Source: Oceanobacillus timonensis
Lineage (GTDB): Bacteria; Bacillota; Bacilli; Bacillales; Amphibacillaceae
Length of the DNA stretch: 64,000 bases
Reading direction: 5' to 3'
NCBI RefSeq assembly: GCF_900166635.1
Contig: NZ_LT800497.1
Coordinates: 968,303 to 1,032,302 of the forward strand
The position numbers and the translations under genes are program-made. Below the pieces are notes generated by a model. The model worked only from the letters and a program-made list of their open reading frames with translations, searched no databases and was not told the DNA's origin. This document shows positions 53,251-61,883 of the stretch, piece after piece (position 1 is the stretch's first letter; each line of letters starts with the position of its first letter).

Positions 53251-55749
53251 ATGGAAAAATTAAAAGAAAAGCAAACATTTCAATTGAAAAATATTATTGA
53301 TACATTATTAGAAGCAACAGAGCATTTTTCTAAATTAATTAAAGCAAAAGAGATTCAACAAAGTATATTCATAATTAATTCTATTGTAGAAGGGGTAACA
53401 GCAATTGAAAATTTACTTAATAGAGTTGAATTAAAGATAGACGATATAAAAACAGAGAAAATTAATAAGACATTATTATTCATTGCTCAAGAAATGGAGA
53501 AAAGTAATTTCTCAAAAGTATCCGAAATAACTCGTTTTTCTTTACAGCCACAATTAAGAAAACTGCAGAAATTTTTTCAAGAAAGTAATGACTGTCATGC
53601 TAATCAGAAAATGATAATTGGTGTTTATCTTGACTCGAACAATCCAAGAAAAAGCTATCCTGAAGCTAGAATTAATGCGCTTGTAGAAGAAGCGGAAAAA
53701 CAGGAAGTAAAATTGTTATTTTTTTCTTCGGCAGATGTTAATTTTGAGACAGAACAAATAAAAGGTGATATGTACATAAATAATTCGTGGGAGACTGTCT
53801 TGAGCTCCTTTCCTAATGTTATTCACAATATTGGTATTATACCAAGGGTGAGACAATCACTAACAGAAAGAAACTTAAGAAGAAAATTACCATTTACAAG
53901 TTTTGGTGTCGAAAATAAATTACATTTACCTAAGAAAATGCTGCAATATATGAAGTTTGCTGGTTTATTGGTTCCTTTTAAAATAGTTACAGACGAATCT
54001 ATTGTATTGGACTTTGTAAACGAAAATGAAAGAGCTGTTTTAAAACCTGTTATGGGGAAACGAGGATTAAATGTTTATTTTATTAAAAAAGATAAAAATC
54101 ATTTTATTGTGCAAGATGATACAAAGGAACGTAGGTTTACTCAACCAGAGTTAAAAAGCTGGATACATGAACTTACATTGCAAAGAGGACATCATTATAT
54201 GATTCAAAAGTATGTTGAAGCTCGTACAAAAAATGGAGAACCATTTGACATTCGTTCCCATGTTCAAAAAAATGGCGAAGGAGAATGGCAAATAACAAAG
54301 ATATATCCACGGATTGGAAATAAAAAGAGTATTTTAAGTAATATTAGCCGCGGTGGTAAAACGGGTGATTTAGAGCTTTTTTTAATAAATGAATTTGGAG
54401 AAAAAGGAAAAAAATACTACGAAGATATGAAAAAACTCTCCCTAGACTTAACACAGCATTTGGATAAAATATATGGATTGGTACTAGACGAACTAGGTTT
54501 GGATTTAACTATTGATAAAACAGGACGTTTCTGGATGCATGAAGTAAATATGGGACCACAATCTACCTATCATGAGAAAGAACGAGCGGTAAATACCATT
54601 GGTTATGCAAAATACATTGCGGAAAAAGGAATTTACTTAACTAATAGTTCACAACACTTAACTAATAAAGGGCAATTTAATGTTAGAAGTACGAAATTAC
54701 CTTGGGGTGAGCTGAAAAAACAAACAAGCGTCGGCATGCTTGTCCCCGAACATGGAGAAAATAAGTTAGCTGTCGCTTGTGCTTATGTAGCAAAATATGA
54801 AGATGTTGACTTTTTTTACTTTTCACCGAAGGATATTGACTACGATGAAATGTTGATAAAAGGTTATTTTTATGAAGAAAAAGAGTGGGTTCCGAAAGTA
54901 GTCAGTTATCCAGATGTCATTTATGATCGCCTCAGATTAAGAGGGGTGAAGGGGCATAGTATTGTATATCAAGAATTAGAAGGAATTCCTTTTACCAATG
55001 AATTTTATGGTAATTCGATTAGTAAGTTAGAGGTTTACGATAGATTGACAAAAACAAAATTAGTTGATGATGTGATAATTCCATATCAAAAAGTTGATAA
55101 AGTAAAAGATATATTTCGTTTTATCGAGAAATTCGGAACAGTTATTGTTAAACCGGAAATTGGTTCTTTTGCTAAAGAAGTACATCTTATTCGAAAGGTT
55201 AAAATGAATGAGTATTTTGTAGTAGATGGGGATAAAGAAACTTATCATAGTGAATTTTCTTTATCGGATTATTTGAGAAGTATGATAAAAAAAAGAATTT
55301 TTGTTGTGCAACGATATATAGATACAAGAACAAAAGAAGGAAATCCATTTGATATAAGAGTCCACCTTATGAAAAATGGAAAAGGTCAATGGTCTACTGT
55401 TAATATTCGCCCAAGGATTGGTTTTAATTACGCTACTATAGCTACTATTGATAATGGCGGATATATGGGAGGAATTGAAGGGTTCTTAAATCGAAATTTC
55501 CCTAAGTCAAAAAACTTGAAAGAACATATAATAAAAGCAGCTCTGAACATTGCTGTTAATTTTGAAGAATCGTATAATAATGAATTAAGTGAATTAGGGC
55601 TTGATTTTGCTATTGGTACAGATTCAGATATATATTTAATTGAAGTGAATGTCAATAAACCGGGTATTGTATTATATGAATTTGAAGTAGCCAGGTCTGC
55701 AATTCCTTATGCCGTTTATTTAGCAGAAATAAATAAAGTAGAAAATTAA
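53251..55749 (+). CDS. Double YheC/YheD-type ATP-grasp protein
   Basis: An 832-residue protein with three parts. Residues 1-115 are a helical domain I cannot name. Residues about 125-465 and 500-825 are two YheC/YheD ATP-grasp modules, each with NVIHNIGIIPRVR or DVIYDRLRLRG, an ATP-lysine strand (VLKPVMGKRG, VIVKPEIGSF), a mid-segment with FDIRSHVQKNGEGEW or FDIRVHLMKNGKGQW and a metal-binding end (MHEVNMGPQS, LIEVNVNKPG). Usual YheC/YheD proteins have one module and are linked to the spore coat. The gene lies right after flagellin with its own sigma-D-like -10 box, suggesting a motility-related ligase. AAAGGAG precedes the ATG. Confidence 0.82.
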   Translation: MEKLKEKQTFQLKNIIDTLLEATEHFSKLIKAKEIQQSIFIINSIVEGVTAIENLLNRVELKIDDIKTEKINKTLLFIAQEMEKSNFSKVSEITRFSLQPQLRKLQKFFQESNDCHANQKMIIGVYLDSNNPRKSYPEARINALVEEAEKQEVKLLFFSSADVNFETEQIKGDMYINNSWETVLSSFPNVIHNIGIIPRVRQSLTERNLRRKLPFTSFGVENKLHLPKKMLQYMKFAGLLVPFKIVTDESIVLDFVNENERAVLKPVMGKRGLNVYFIKKDKNHFIVQDDTKERRFTQPELKSWIHELTLQRGHHYMIQKYVEARTKNGEPFDIRSHVQKNGEGEWQITKIYPRIGNKKSILSNISRGGKTGDLELFLINEFGEKGKKYYEDMKKLSLDLTQHLDKIYGLVLDELGLDLTIDKTGRFWMHEVNMGPQSTYHEKERAVNTIGYAKYIAEKGIYLTNSSQHLTNKGQFNVRSTKLPWGELKKQTSVGMLVPEHGENKLAVACAYVAKYEDVDFFYFSPKDIDYDEMLIKGYFYEEKEWVPKVVSYPDVIYDRLRLRGVKGHSIVYQELEGIPFTNEFYGNSISKLEVYDRLTKTKLVDDVIIPYQKVDKVKDIFRFIEKFGTVIVKPEIGSFAKEVHLIRKVKMNEYFVVDGDKETYHSEFSLSDYLRSMIKKRIFVVQRYIDTRTKEGNPFDIRVHLMKNGKGQWSTVNIRPRIGFNYATIATIDNGGYMGGIEGFLNRNFPKSKNLKEHIIKAALNIAVNFEESYNNELSELGLDFAIGTDSDIYLIEVNVNKPGIVLYEFEVARSAIPYAVYLAEINKVEN

Positions 55750-55775
55750 ACAACTTTAGAAGTTGATGAGTGGAT

Positions 55776-55832
55776 AGATATTACTTTCACAATTTATTAA
55801 ATTTAACTTGTGAAAGTAATATCTTTAACTTT
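55776..55832 (+). terminator. Long hairpin terminator of the ATP-grasp gene
   Basis: AGATATTACTTTCACAA and TTGTGAAAGTAATATCT form a perfect 17-bp stem with a 15-base loop; the tail TTAACTTT is only moderately T-rich. The rest of the 674-bp gap to 56423 contains no convincing gene or further hairpin. Confidence 0.75.
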
Positions 55833-56423
55833 AGGTTTTAATAAACTTTATTGCAGTGTAACTAGCTGTAAGACTCGATTTCAAGAAAGGAGAGCATTCG
55901 AAAATTCTAAGTGGGAATCGGGCAGTCAGTAATGGCTCAGTTCGTTCCGGATTATAGAATGTAGGTCGCAAAATCATTGCGTGTCGAAAAAACCTCCACT
56001 CAATAAATAAACTGGACCCTATAAAATAACACGGATAAAAAAACAACCTATTGATGCTAGTATAGTTTAATTCTTTAGTGAGGTTTTTATTTCTTGATTA
56101 CCTCTATAATTATCCTTAAATAAAAAAGTATTTCTTAATCGCTTCAAATACAGTCTAATTGAGCCGATACATTTAATAACAAGACATTTAATTAAGATAA
56201 GAGGTTGGGCATCAATAATATGAATAATCACTATGCATTAGTTCAGAAATTCATACATGTATAGCAACTAGTAAGTGTATTAACAATGCTGCGGATAATT
56301 GAACAGGGTTAGCCAATTCTAAAAAGATGTAAGCATAAATTCGCGGGTTGAACATAGTAACGAAATGTATACCTTTTTCTTCAAATAAAAGTGCTCTCAC
56401 AAAAAGTAAGAACACTATCATCT

Positions 56424-57539
56424 CTACCCATGAAACGGACACCCCTTCCCGCGCTTACCGCCCCTATCCTGATAAAAGAAATTCGGTTTTTTCCATTCAT
56501 TGTTGTAAGGCTGATGCCAGACATGTGTGGTTGCCGGGGAAACAGGCGGGATAAGCCAAGTCCATTTTCCGGTTATGTCGCGTTCTGCTTTTGCTTCCTG
56601 CTTTTCAAAAATGCGGAATTGGGATGCGGCGGTGTGATGATCGACGATGGATACGCCTTGTTTTTTAAAAGAATGCAGCACCATTTCGTTCAATTCAATC
56701 AGGGCACGATCCTGCCATAAATTACTGGCATGTTTTGTATTTAAGCCCATGATTTCTGCCATTTTTGGCAGCAGGTTATAGCGGTGTTCATCTGCAAAGT
56801 TTCTGGCTCCAATCTCTGTTCCCATGTACCAGCCGTTAAAAGGGGCGGCGAGGTAATGCAATCCGCCGATTTCCAGGCGCATATCGGTAATAACCGGGAC
56901 GGCATACCATTTTAAATGCAGATTGGCAACCGCTTCATAGGTCGGATGTTCCATTGGGATTTCCGGAATCAATGCTTCCGGGATTTCTCTCCAGACAGGC
57001 GGCTGATTGCCAATTTGAATCACAAGAGGCAGGATGTCAAAATGGGTTCTTTTGCCTTGCCAGCCCAGTCGTTCGCATATTTTTGTGAATGCCAGCGAAT
57101 CGGAATCACCGATGATCCCTTCTTCTGTTTCATAGCCGGCATAGCGCAGCAATTGATGATTCCAGATGGTTACGGTTTCTTCTTTTGCTGAGGTGGCCGG
57201 GAAGATCGTGATATAGGGTTTAATTCTTCCTTGGTTAAAGGCTTTTTTCAAATGGCTGAACAGAAATTCGAATATTGCTTCTTCTGATGTTGCTGTTCTG
57301 GCATCCATAACTTCCAGCCGCTCCCAGAATAGTCTGCCGATGCAGCGGTTTGAATTTCGCCATGCCAGTTTGGCTCCGTAAGCTATTTCTTCGTATGTTT
57401 GTGTATACGTGCCGCTTGTATGTATTTCTGCTGTGACTTCCTCGATTCGTGCTTGTGCATTTTCTGCAGGGGCGCCGGTTTCTTCGTAATAGGTTGTTAA
57501 GAAAGCTGCCGCTTCCTGCTGCATTTCTTCTTTACTCAA
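56424..57539 (-). CDS. nos: Bacterial nitric oxide synthase oxygenase
   Basis: A 371-residue NOS oxygenase. The haem-ligating Cys is in AWRNSNRCIGRLFWERL, the substrate pocket carries EIPMEHPTYE and NGWYMGTEIGARNF, and the tetrahydrobiopterin/tetrahydrofolate side has WTWLIPPVSPATTHVWHQ. It makes NO and citrulline from arginine, using a general flavodoxin/reductase as electron donor, since no reductase domain is fused. The start is TTG, six bases after GGAGGT. It is divergent from a PAS-GGDEF-EAL gene across 315 bases without an obvious regulator site. Confidence 0.95.
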   Translation of the reverse strand: MSKEEMQQEAAAFLTTYYEETGAPAENAQARIEEVTAEIHTSGTYTQTYEEIAYGAKLAWRNSNRCIGRLFWERLEVMDARTATSEEAIFEFLFSHLKKAFNQGRIKPYITIFPATSAKEETVTIWNHQLLRYAGYETEEGIIGDSDSLAFTKICERLGWQGKRTHFDILPLVIQIGNQPPVWREIPEALIPEIPMEHPTYEAVANLHLKWYAVPVITDMRLEIGGLHYLAAPFNGWYMGTEIGARNFADEHRYNLLPKMAEIMGLNTKHASNLWQDRALIELNEMVLHSFKKQGVSIVDHHTAASQFRIFEKQEAKAERDITGKWTWLIPPVSPATTHVWHQPYNNEWKKPNFFYQDRGGKRGKGCPFHG

Positions 57540-57854
57540 TGGGATACCTCCGATGTTTTTAGCGCATTATCTTCTCATTTAATTGTAACGGAGAGAGGGA
57601 ATAAACGCCATTTTTGTCGGTGAATAAACAAAAAGGATGAAGGTCTTTATACGGTTGCTAAGGTTTTATCATCATGATGTTCTATTTGCATGGAAACTCA
57701 TGCATTATTTCTTGGATTTTAGCAGTTTTTGTCAAATGGTTAAAAAATAAAGGCCGTGGAAAATGTTTTATTACGTCAAAATATATATCTTTTCCGCGTC
57801 TTTACATGATATATTTATACTAGATTGCACAGTCGGTGTGAGGAGGAACCAAAG

Positions 57855-59864
57855 TTGGCTCAGGTTATATTTACGATTAAGGATAAGAAAATATATTTCA
57901 CAGAAGGCATGTCACAGGTTGTTTTAGATGAGTCGAAAGGTATCATTTCTGGCGGAGATTATAAAGAAGTGCTTTCTACCTACATCGGACCTTATGGTGC
58001 AGAAGCATTTTCACAGCTTGTTAATGGGGAAGAGGAACAAGTTCATTTTCATACAACTTTTGACAAAAAGCATGGGGAATTCCTGTTGTTACATGTTTCC
58101 GGTTATTCTATGATTTCTGGAAATAGTACGGAAATATTCGGTATTATTTCCGATGAGCGAGAAGCAAATAATCAATTAATGACCGCTTTAAAAGAGCTGT
58201 CCGATATTAAATATGCCCTGGACCAATCTGTGATTGTAGCAATAACGGATCCGCAGGGAAAAATCATTCATGCCAATGCACATTTTTGCGAAATATCCGG
58301 TTACTCTCCCGATGAATTAATTGGAAATACTCACCAGCTCATTAATTCGGGCTATCATTCGAGAGCTTTCTTTAAAGAGATGTGGCGGACGATTGGTTTT
58401 GGCGGTGTATGGCACGGTGAAATCAGAAATCGTGCCAAAGATGGTTCATGTTATTGGGTGGATACCACGATTGTGCCCGTAAAAGATGCCAAAGGAAAGC
58501 CGATACAGTATATTGCGATGCGCTATGATATAACGGACAAGAAAAAAAATCAGGAAAGGGTTCGCCTAATGGCTTACTATGACCATTTAACAGGATTGCC
58601 GAACCGCCGGAAATTTGATGAACAGTTAACCCAAAAAGTGGCCATTGCGAAAAAGAATGATACGAAATTCGGGATTATGTTTGTTGACTTAGACGGTTTC
58701 AAGTACGTTATTGACACGCTGGGAAATATTGCTGGTGATGAATTACTGATAGCGGTTGCCCGCCGTTTGGAAAAGATAATTGGCGAGGGGGGCGTTGTTT
58801 CCAGATTGAGCGGCGATGTATTTGCTGTTTTGATTGATTCGATAGCTGCTCCAAAAGAGATGCAGTACTTTGCTGAAGCGATTATTACAAGTTTTAAAGA
58901 GCCTTTTGCAATCGATGAATACCAGTTAAATATGACTGCAAGTATAGGTATCGCAACTTTCCCCGAGGCTGGTTCAGACACATCCACGATGATGAAGCAT
59001 GCAGACTTGGCCATGTATCGTGTGAAAAATACGTCTAAAAATGATTTTGGATTTTTTGATAGGGAAATGAAAATATCTAATCAACGGGCTTTTCAAATTA
59101 AAAATGATTTAAGAATGGGTTTGGAAAATAATCAGTTTTATATGGTGTATCAGCCAAAAGTTTCTCCGGAAGAGGGCATCGTTACCAGTTGTGAAGCATT
59201 GATACGCTGGAAACATCCTGATTTTCAAGAGATTTCTCCTGGCGAATTTATACCACTGGCAGAAGAATTGGGAATGATTAACGATATTGGTGATTGGGTG
59301 ATAGAAAATGTTTGTAAGCAGCTGCAGCAATGGGAAGCACTTGGATATGACCTGCTTCCGGTGTCAATTAATTTATCCCCGAGTCAATTTCTGCAAGTGA
59401 ATTTTGCCGAAAAATTCTGGTCCTACCTTCAAACTTATCATGTGAATCCGTCCTGGATCCAAATTGAAATTACAGAAAGTCTCTTTATTGATAATATGGC
59501 TTATGTCCAGCAAATTTTAAAAACAATGAAAAGCCAGGGAGTGAAAGTAGCGCTGGATGATTTTGGAACGGGTTATTCTTCTTTGGCCTACTTACAAAAG
59601 CTGGATTTAGATATTTTGAAGATTGATAAGTCTTTAATTCGCGGTATTTCCAATGCTTCCACAAAAAAAGAAATTGCAACAACGATTGTTCAGCTGGGGA
59701 AAAGTCTTGGTATGAAAGTGGTTGCGGAAGGTGTGGAGAACAAAGAGGAAATGGAGATTTTATGCCGCTATGATATTGATGAAATTCAAGGTTATTATTA
59801 TAGCAAACCGCTTCCTGTTGCGGCAATGTCTGAAGTATTAAAGACGAAGATGCTGGTTACATAA
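57855..59864 (+). CDS. PAS-GGDEF-EAL protein, probable c-di-GMP phosphodiesterase
   Basis: A 669-residue signalling protein without membrane segments. Residues 1-115 may form a divergent sensory domain; a PAS domain follows (about 120-240; VAITDPQGKIIHANAHFCEI); then a GGDEF domain (about 245-410) whose active site reads RLSGDVFAVL, so cyclase activity is unlikely; then an EAL domain (about 420-665) with EALIRWKH, NLSPSQF, EITES, DDFGTGYSSL and EGVENKEE, all catalytic residues present. It should degrade c-di-GMP, perhaps tuned by the degenerate GGDEF and the PAS signal. The TTG at 57855 follows GAGGAGG; the longer frame to 57825 precedes that site. Confidence 0.9.
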   Translation: MAQVIFTIKDKKIYFTEGMSQVVLDESKGIISGGDYKEVLSTYIGPYGAEAFSQLVNGEEEQVHFHTTFDKKHGEFLLLHVSGYSMISGNSTEIFGIISDEREANNQLMTALKELSDIKYALDQSVIVAITDPQGKIIHANAHFCEISGYSPDELIGNTHQLINSGYHSRAFFKEMWRTIGFGGVWHGEIRNRAKDGSCYWVDTTIVPVKDAKGKPIQYIAMRYDITDKKKNQERVRLMAYYDHLTGLPNRRKFDEQLTQKVAIAKKNDTKFGIMFVDLDGFKYVIDTLGNIAGDELLIAVARRLEKIIGEGGVVSRLSGDVFAVLIDSIAAPKEMQYFAEAIITSFKEPFAIDEYQLNMTASIGIATFPEAGSDTSTMMKHADLAMYRVKNTSKNDFGFFDREMKISNQRAFQIKNDLRMGLENNQFYMVYQPKVSPEEGIVTSCEALIRWKHPDFQEISPGEFIPLAEELGMINDIGDWVIENVCKQLQQWEALGYDLLPVSINLSPSQFLQVNFAEKFWSYLQTYHVNPSWIQIEITESLFIDNMAYVQQILKTMKSQGVKVALDDFGTGYSSLAYLQKLDLDILKIDKSLIRGISNASTKKEIATTIVQLGKSLGMKVVAEGVENKEEMEILCRYDIDEIQGYYYSKPLPVAAMSEVLKTKMLVT

Positions 59865-59929
59865 CAGTTTTCCTTCTGGTTCATGAGAGCATGTATCTGG
59901 CAAGCTATAAGCATTGACATAAAAAGAAA

Positions 59930-59969
59930 GTCATCCCAAGAATCTCTAGGATTCTTTTGGGGATGACGC
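59930..59969. terminator. Terminator between convergent c-di-GMP genes
   Basis: GTCATCCCAAGAATC pairs with GATTCTTTTGGGGATGAC (one bulge). It overlaps the last codons of the diguanylate cyclase gene and lies 65 bases after the phosphodiesterase gene. Confidence 0.8.
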
Positions 59970-61091
59970 GACTGTTGAGAATACGTGGTTTTTTCCTGCG
60001 TGCTTTGCTTTATATAACGCTTCGTCCGCCTGTTGGATGATTTGCTGGTAATTGCTGCATGTATCCGGATAAGTTGCAACACCAATGGAAACCGTCACAT
60101 AGATGTGCCGGCTTTTAGAAATTAGAAATGAATGCATTGCGACATCTCCTCTGATTCTCCTGGCAACCTCTAATCCATTAGTAATATCGCAGTTTGGCAG
60201 AACAACCAGAAATTCATCTCCACCATGTCGGAAGGCTTTATCTAAGGACCGTATATTTTGGGATAAAATGGTGCTAAACTGTGTTAAGAGCTGGTCACCG
60301 GCCGGATGTCCGTATGTATCATTTATCTCTTTGAAGTGGTCAATATCCAAGGATAATATCGTCAGTTTCTCATTGTTTGTAACCGCTTTGTTAATAGATT
60401 CTTTCCAAACAGTTGCGAATGAACGCATATTTTGCAAGCCTGTTAAGAAGTCTGTTGATACTTCTTCTTTATACCTCAATAGAAGCAGCTCTGTTTTTTT
60501 CATGTAGTTTGTAAAAAAGAGTGCAGTCAACCCGCCGGCAAAAGAGATAATACAATACATGGGTAAAAAAGTAATCAGATAAGACGAATGGTTACTAAAA
60601 TGGAATAGCATAAAAATAGCAAATACTACATTGGAATACAGAATCATGACAATGACTTTTCGATAAGTTACTTTCCTATAGTCGGCCTGATATAATTGAT
60701 GAATGAATTGAAAACCGACAATCAGAGCAATAATGATAAACATTGCTGATATAGAAAAGCTTGAAACGCCCCCAATCATAAATCTCCCTATTATAACGAC
60801 GATACCTGCAATAACAGCTGGAAATAACCCGTTAAACAGAAGAACCAGCATAATTGGCACGAATCGCAAGTCGACAAGTATATTTTCTGTCACCTCAATG
60901 GCGAATGCGATTAATATAACGCTGGCCACTCCGCAAATAACACCATCAATTACCCCTTTTTGCCAAAATGGCCTGGCAGCTATCTTTAACTTGGAACGCA
61001 GAGGTATGTATAAAATCGTTAAAGTGATGATGACACAAAGATTAATAAAAAAATCGTCAAAAAAATAAAATAGCATATTTCCGTTTATCAA
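59946..61091 (-). CDS. Membrane-bound diguanylate cyclase with 5TM-type sensor
   Basis: A 381-residue protein. The N-terminal part has five to six hydrophobic segments (about 5-205) resembling the 5TMR-LYT sensor fold, followed by a GGDEF domain (about 215-378). The active site is FRHGGDEFLVVL, and the product-inhibition I-site RSLD lies exactly five residues upstream, so this should be an active, feedback-inhibited cyclase. The start is TTG, after AAAGGAGAGG. It converges with the phosphodiesterase gene, so the two oppose each other both in gene order and in activity. Confidence 0.92.
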   Translation of the reverse strand: MINGNMLFYFFDDFFINLCVIITLTILYIPLRSKLKIAARPFWQKGVIDGVICGVASVILIAFAIEVTENILVDLRFVPIMLVLLFNGLFPAVIAGIVVIIGRFMIGGVSSFSISAMFIIIALIVGFQFIHQLYQADYRKVTYRKVIVMILYSNVVFAIFMLFHFSNHSSYLITFLPMYCIISFAGGLTALFFTNYMKKTELLLLRYKEEVSTDFLTGLQNMRSFATVWKESINKAVTNNEKLTILSLDIDHFKEINDTYGHPAGDQLLTQFSTILSQNIRSLDKAFRHGGDEFLVVLPNCDITNGLEVARRIRGDVAMHSFLISKSRHIYVTVSIGVATYPDTCSNYQQIIQQADEALYKAKHAGKNHVFSTVASSPKES

Positions 61092-61556
61092 ACGGTTTCC
61101 TCTCCTTTATTCCACAATCATGTTTTCTCTGGAGGTGTAACATTTCTAATGTGTATGTATGATATAAATGATAGAATCGATCTCTTTTCAGAGACGGGTA
61201 TGAATAGTTGTTTCAGGTTCATGCATCTGTTTTCTGATCATATGCAAACGAGTGAATAGGTAATTATATCTTTTTAGATGATTCTTTAGGAATAGTTCTA
61301 TATTCTATTAATAAGATTTTATCATGAATCTTTATACTTACCAAGCTAGGAGCTATATTAATAGGTCAAGCAATGATAAATATTCATAAATTGAAAAATA
61401 TATTCCGCAGGTATGCGTATTTCCTTTCTGCTTGTTTGTTTGAATAAGAATTTTTTCTTTGCGCGGATTGTTTTGCCATAAATATGCGTTATTCCTCTGG
61501 TAGCTATGTTAAAATAAAGACAACAAATAAATCTCTTGAAGCGGGGTGAATGGTAA

Positions 61557-61733
61557 GTGGACGTTGGAAAAATGTCAATGATAATGAGTCAGGCTAATTT
61601 GCAGACACAGATGTCTTTCAGTTTAATGGGGAAAGCCATGGACCATGCGGAAACACAAAGTACGGAAATGATTAAAATGCTGGATCAGCCGCAGCATCCG
61701 GACTTAGGGCATTCCATTGATGTGAAGGCTTAA
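61557..61733 (+). CDS. yjfB: YjfB-family putative motility protein
   Basis: A 58-residue protein that starts at GTG 61557, eight bases after GGGGTG. The sequence MDVGKMSMIMSQANLQTQMS, then FSLMGKAMDHAETQSTEMIK and MLDQPQHPDLGHSIDVKA, matches the small YjfB family (motility-linked in Bacillus). The gene is too short for many gene finders. It is followed by a terminator at 61775. The preceding 465-bp gap 61092-61556 shows no other gene; a TGTTAAAAT -10-like element lies near 61508. Confidence 0.85.
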   Translation: MDVGKMSMIMSQANLQTQMSFSLMGKAMDHAETQSTEMIKMLDQPQHPDLGHSIDVKA

Positions 61734-61774
61734 CCTTTTTTGGTTTGTGTGGTACTGTAAGAAAAAAGCAGTCT

Positions 61775-61811
61775 CCCCGCTTTCTTGTAACGATGAAGCG
61801 GGGGTTTTTAA
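61775..61811 (+). terminator. Rho-independent terminator of yjfB
   Basis: CCCCGCTT pairs with AAGCGGGG around a 13-base loop, followed by TTTTTA. Confidence 0.85.
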
Positions 61812-61883
61812 ATACTTTACTTATTTACATTGAATGAAAAATAGATAATAGATAAACAGGATTCTTCACCATCGTAAAGGGGC

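Noticed and set aside
55831..56046. 71-codon minus-strand frame in the 55.8-56.4 kb gap
   Set aside because: No ribosome site and no recognisable protein features; the gap has only the hairpin at 55776 as a supported element.
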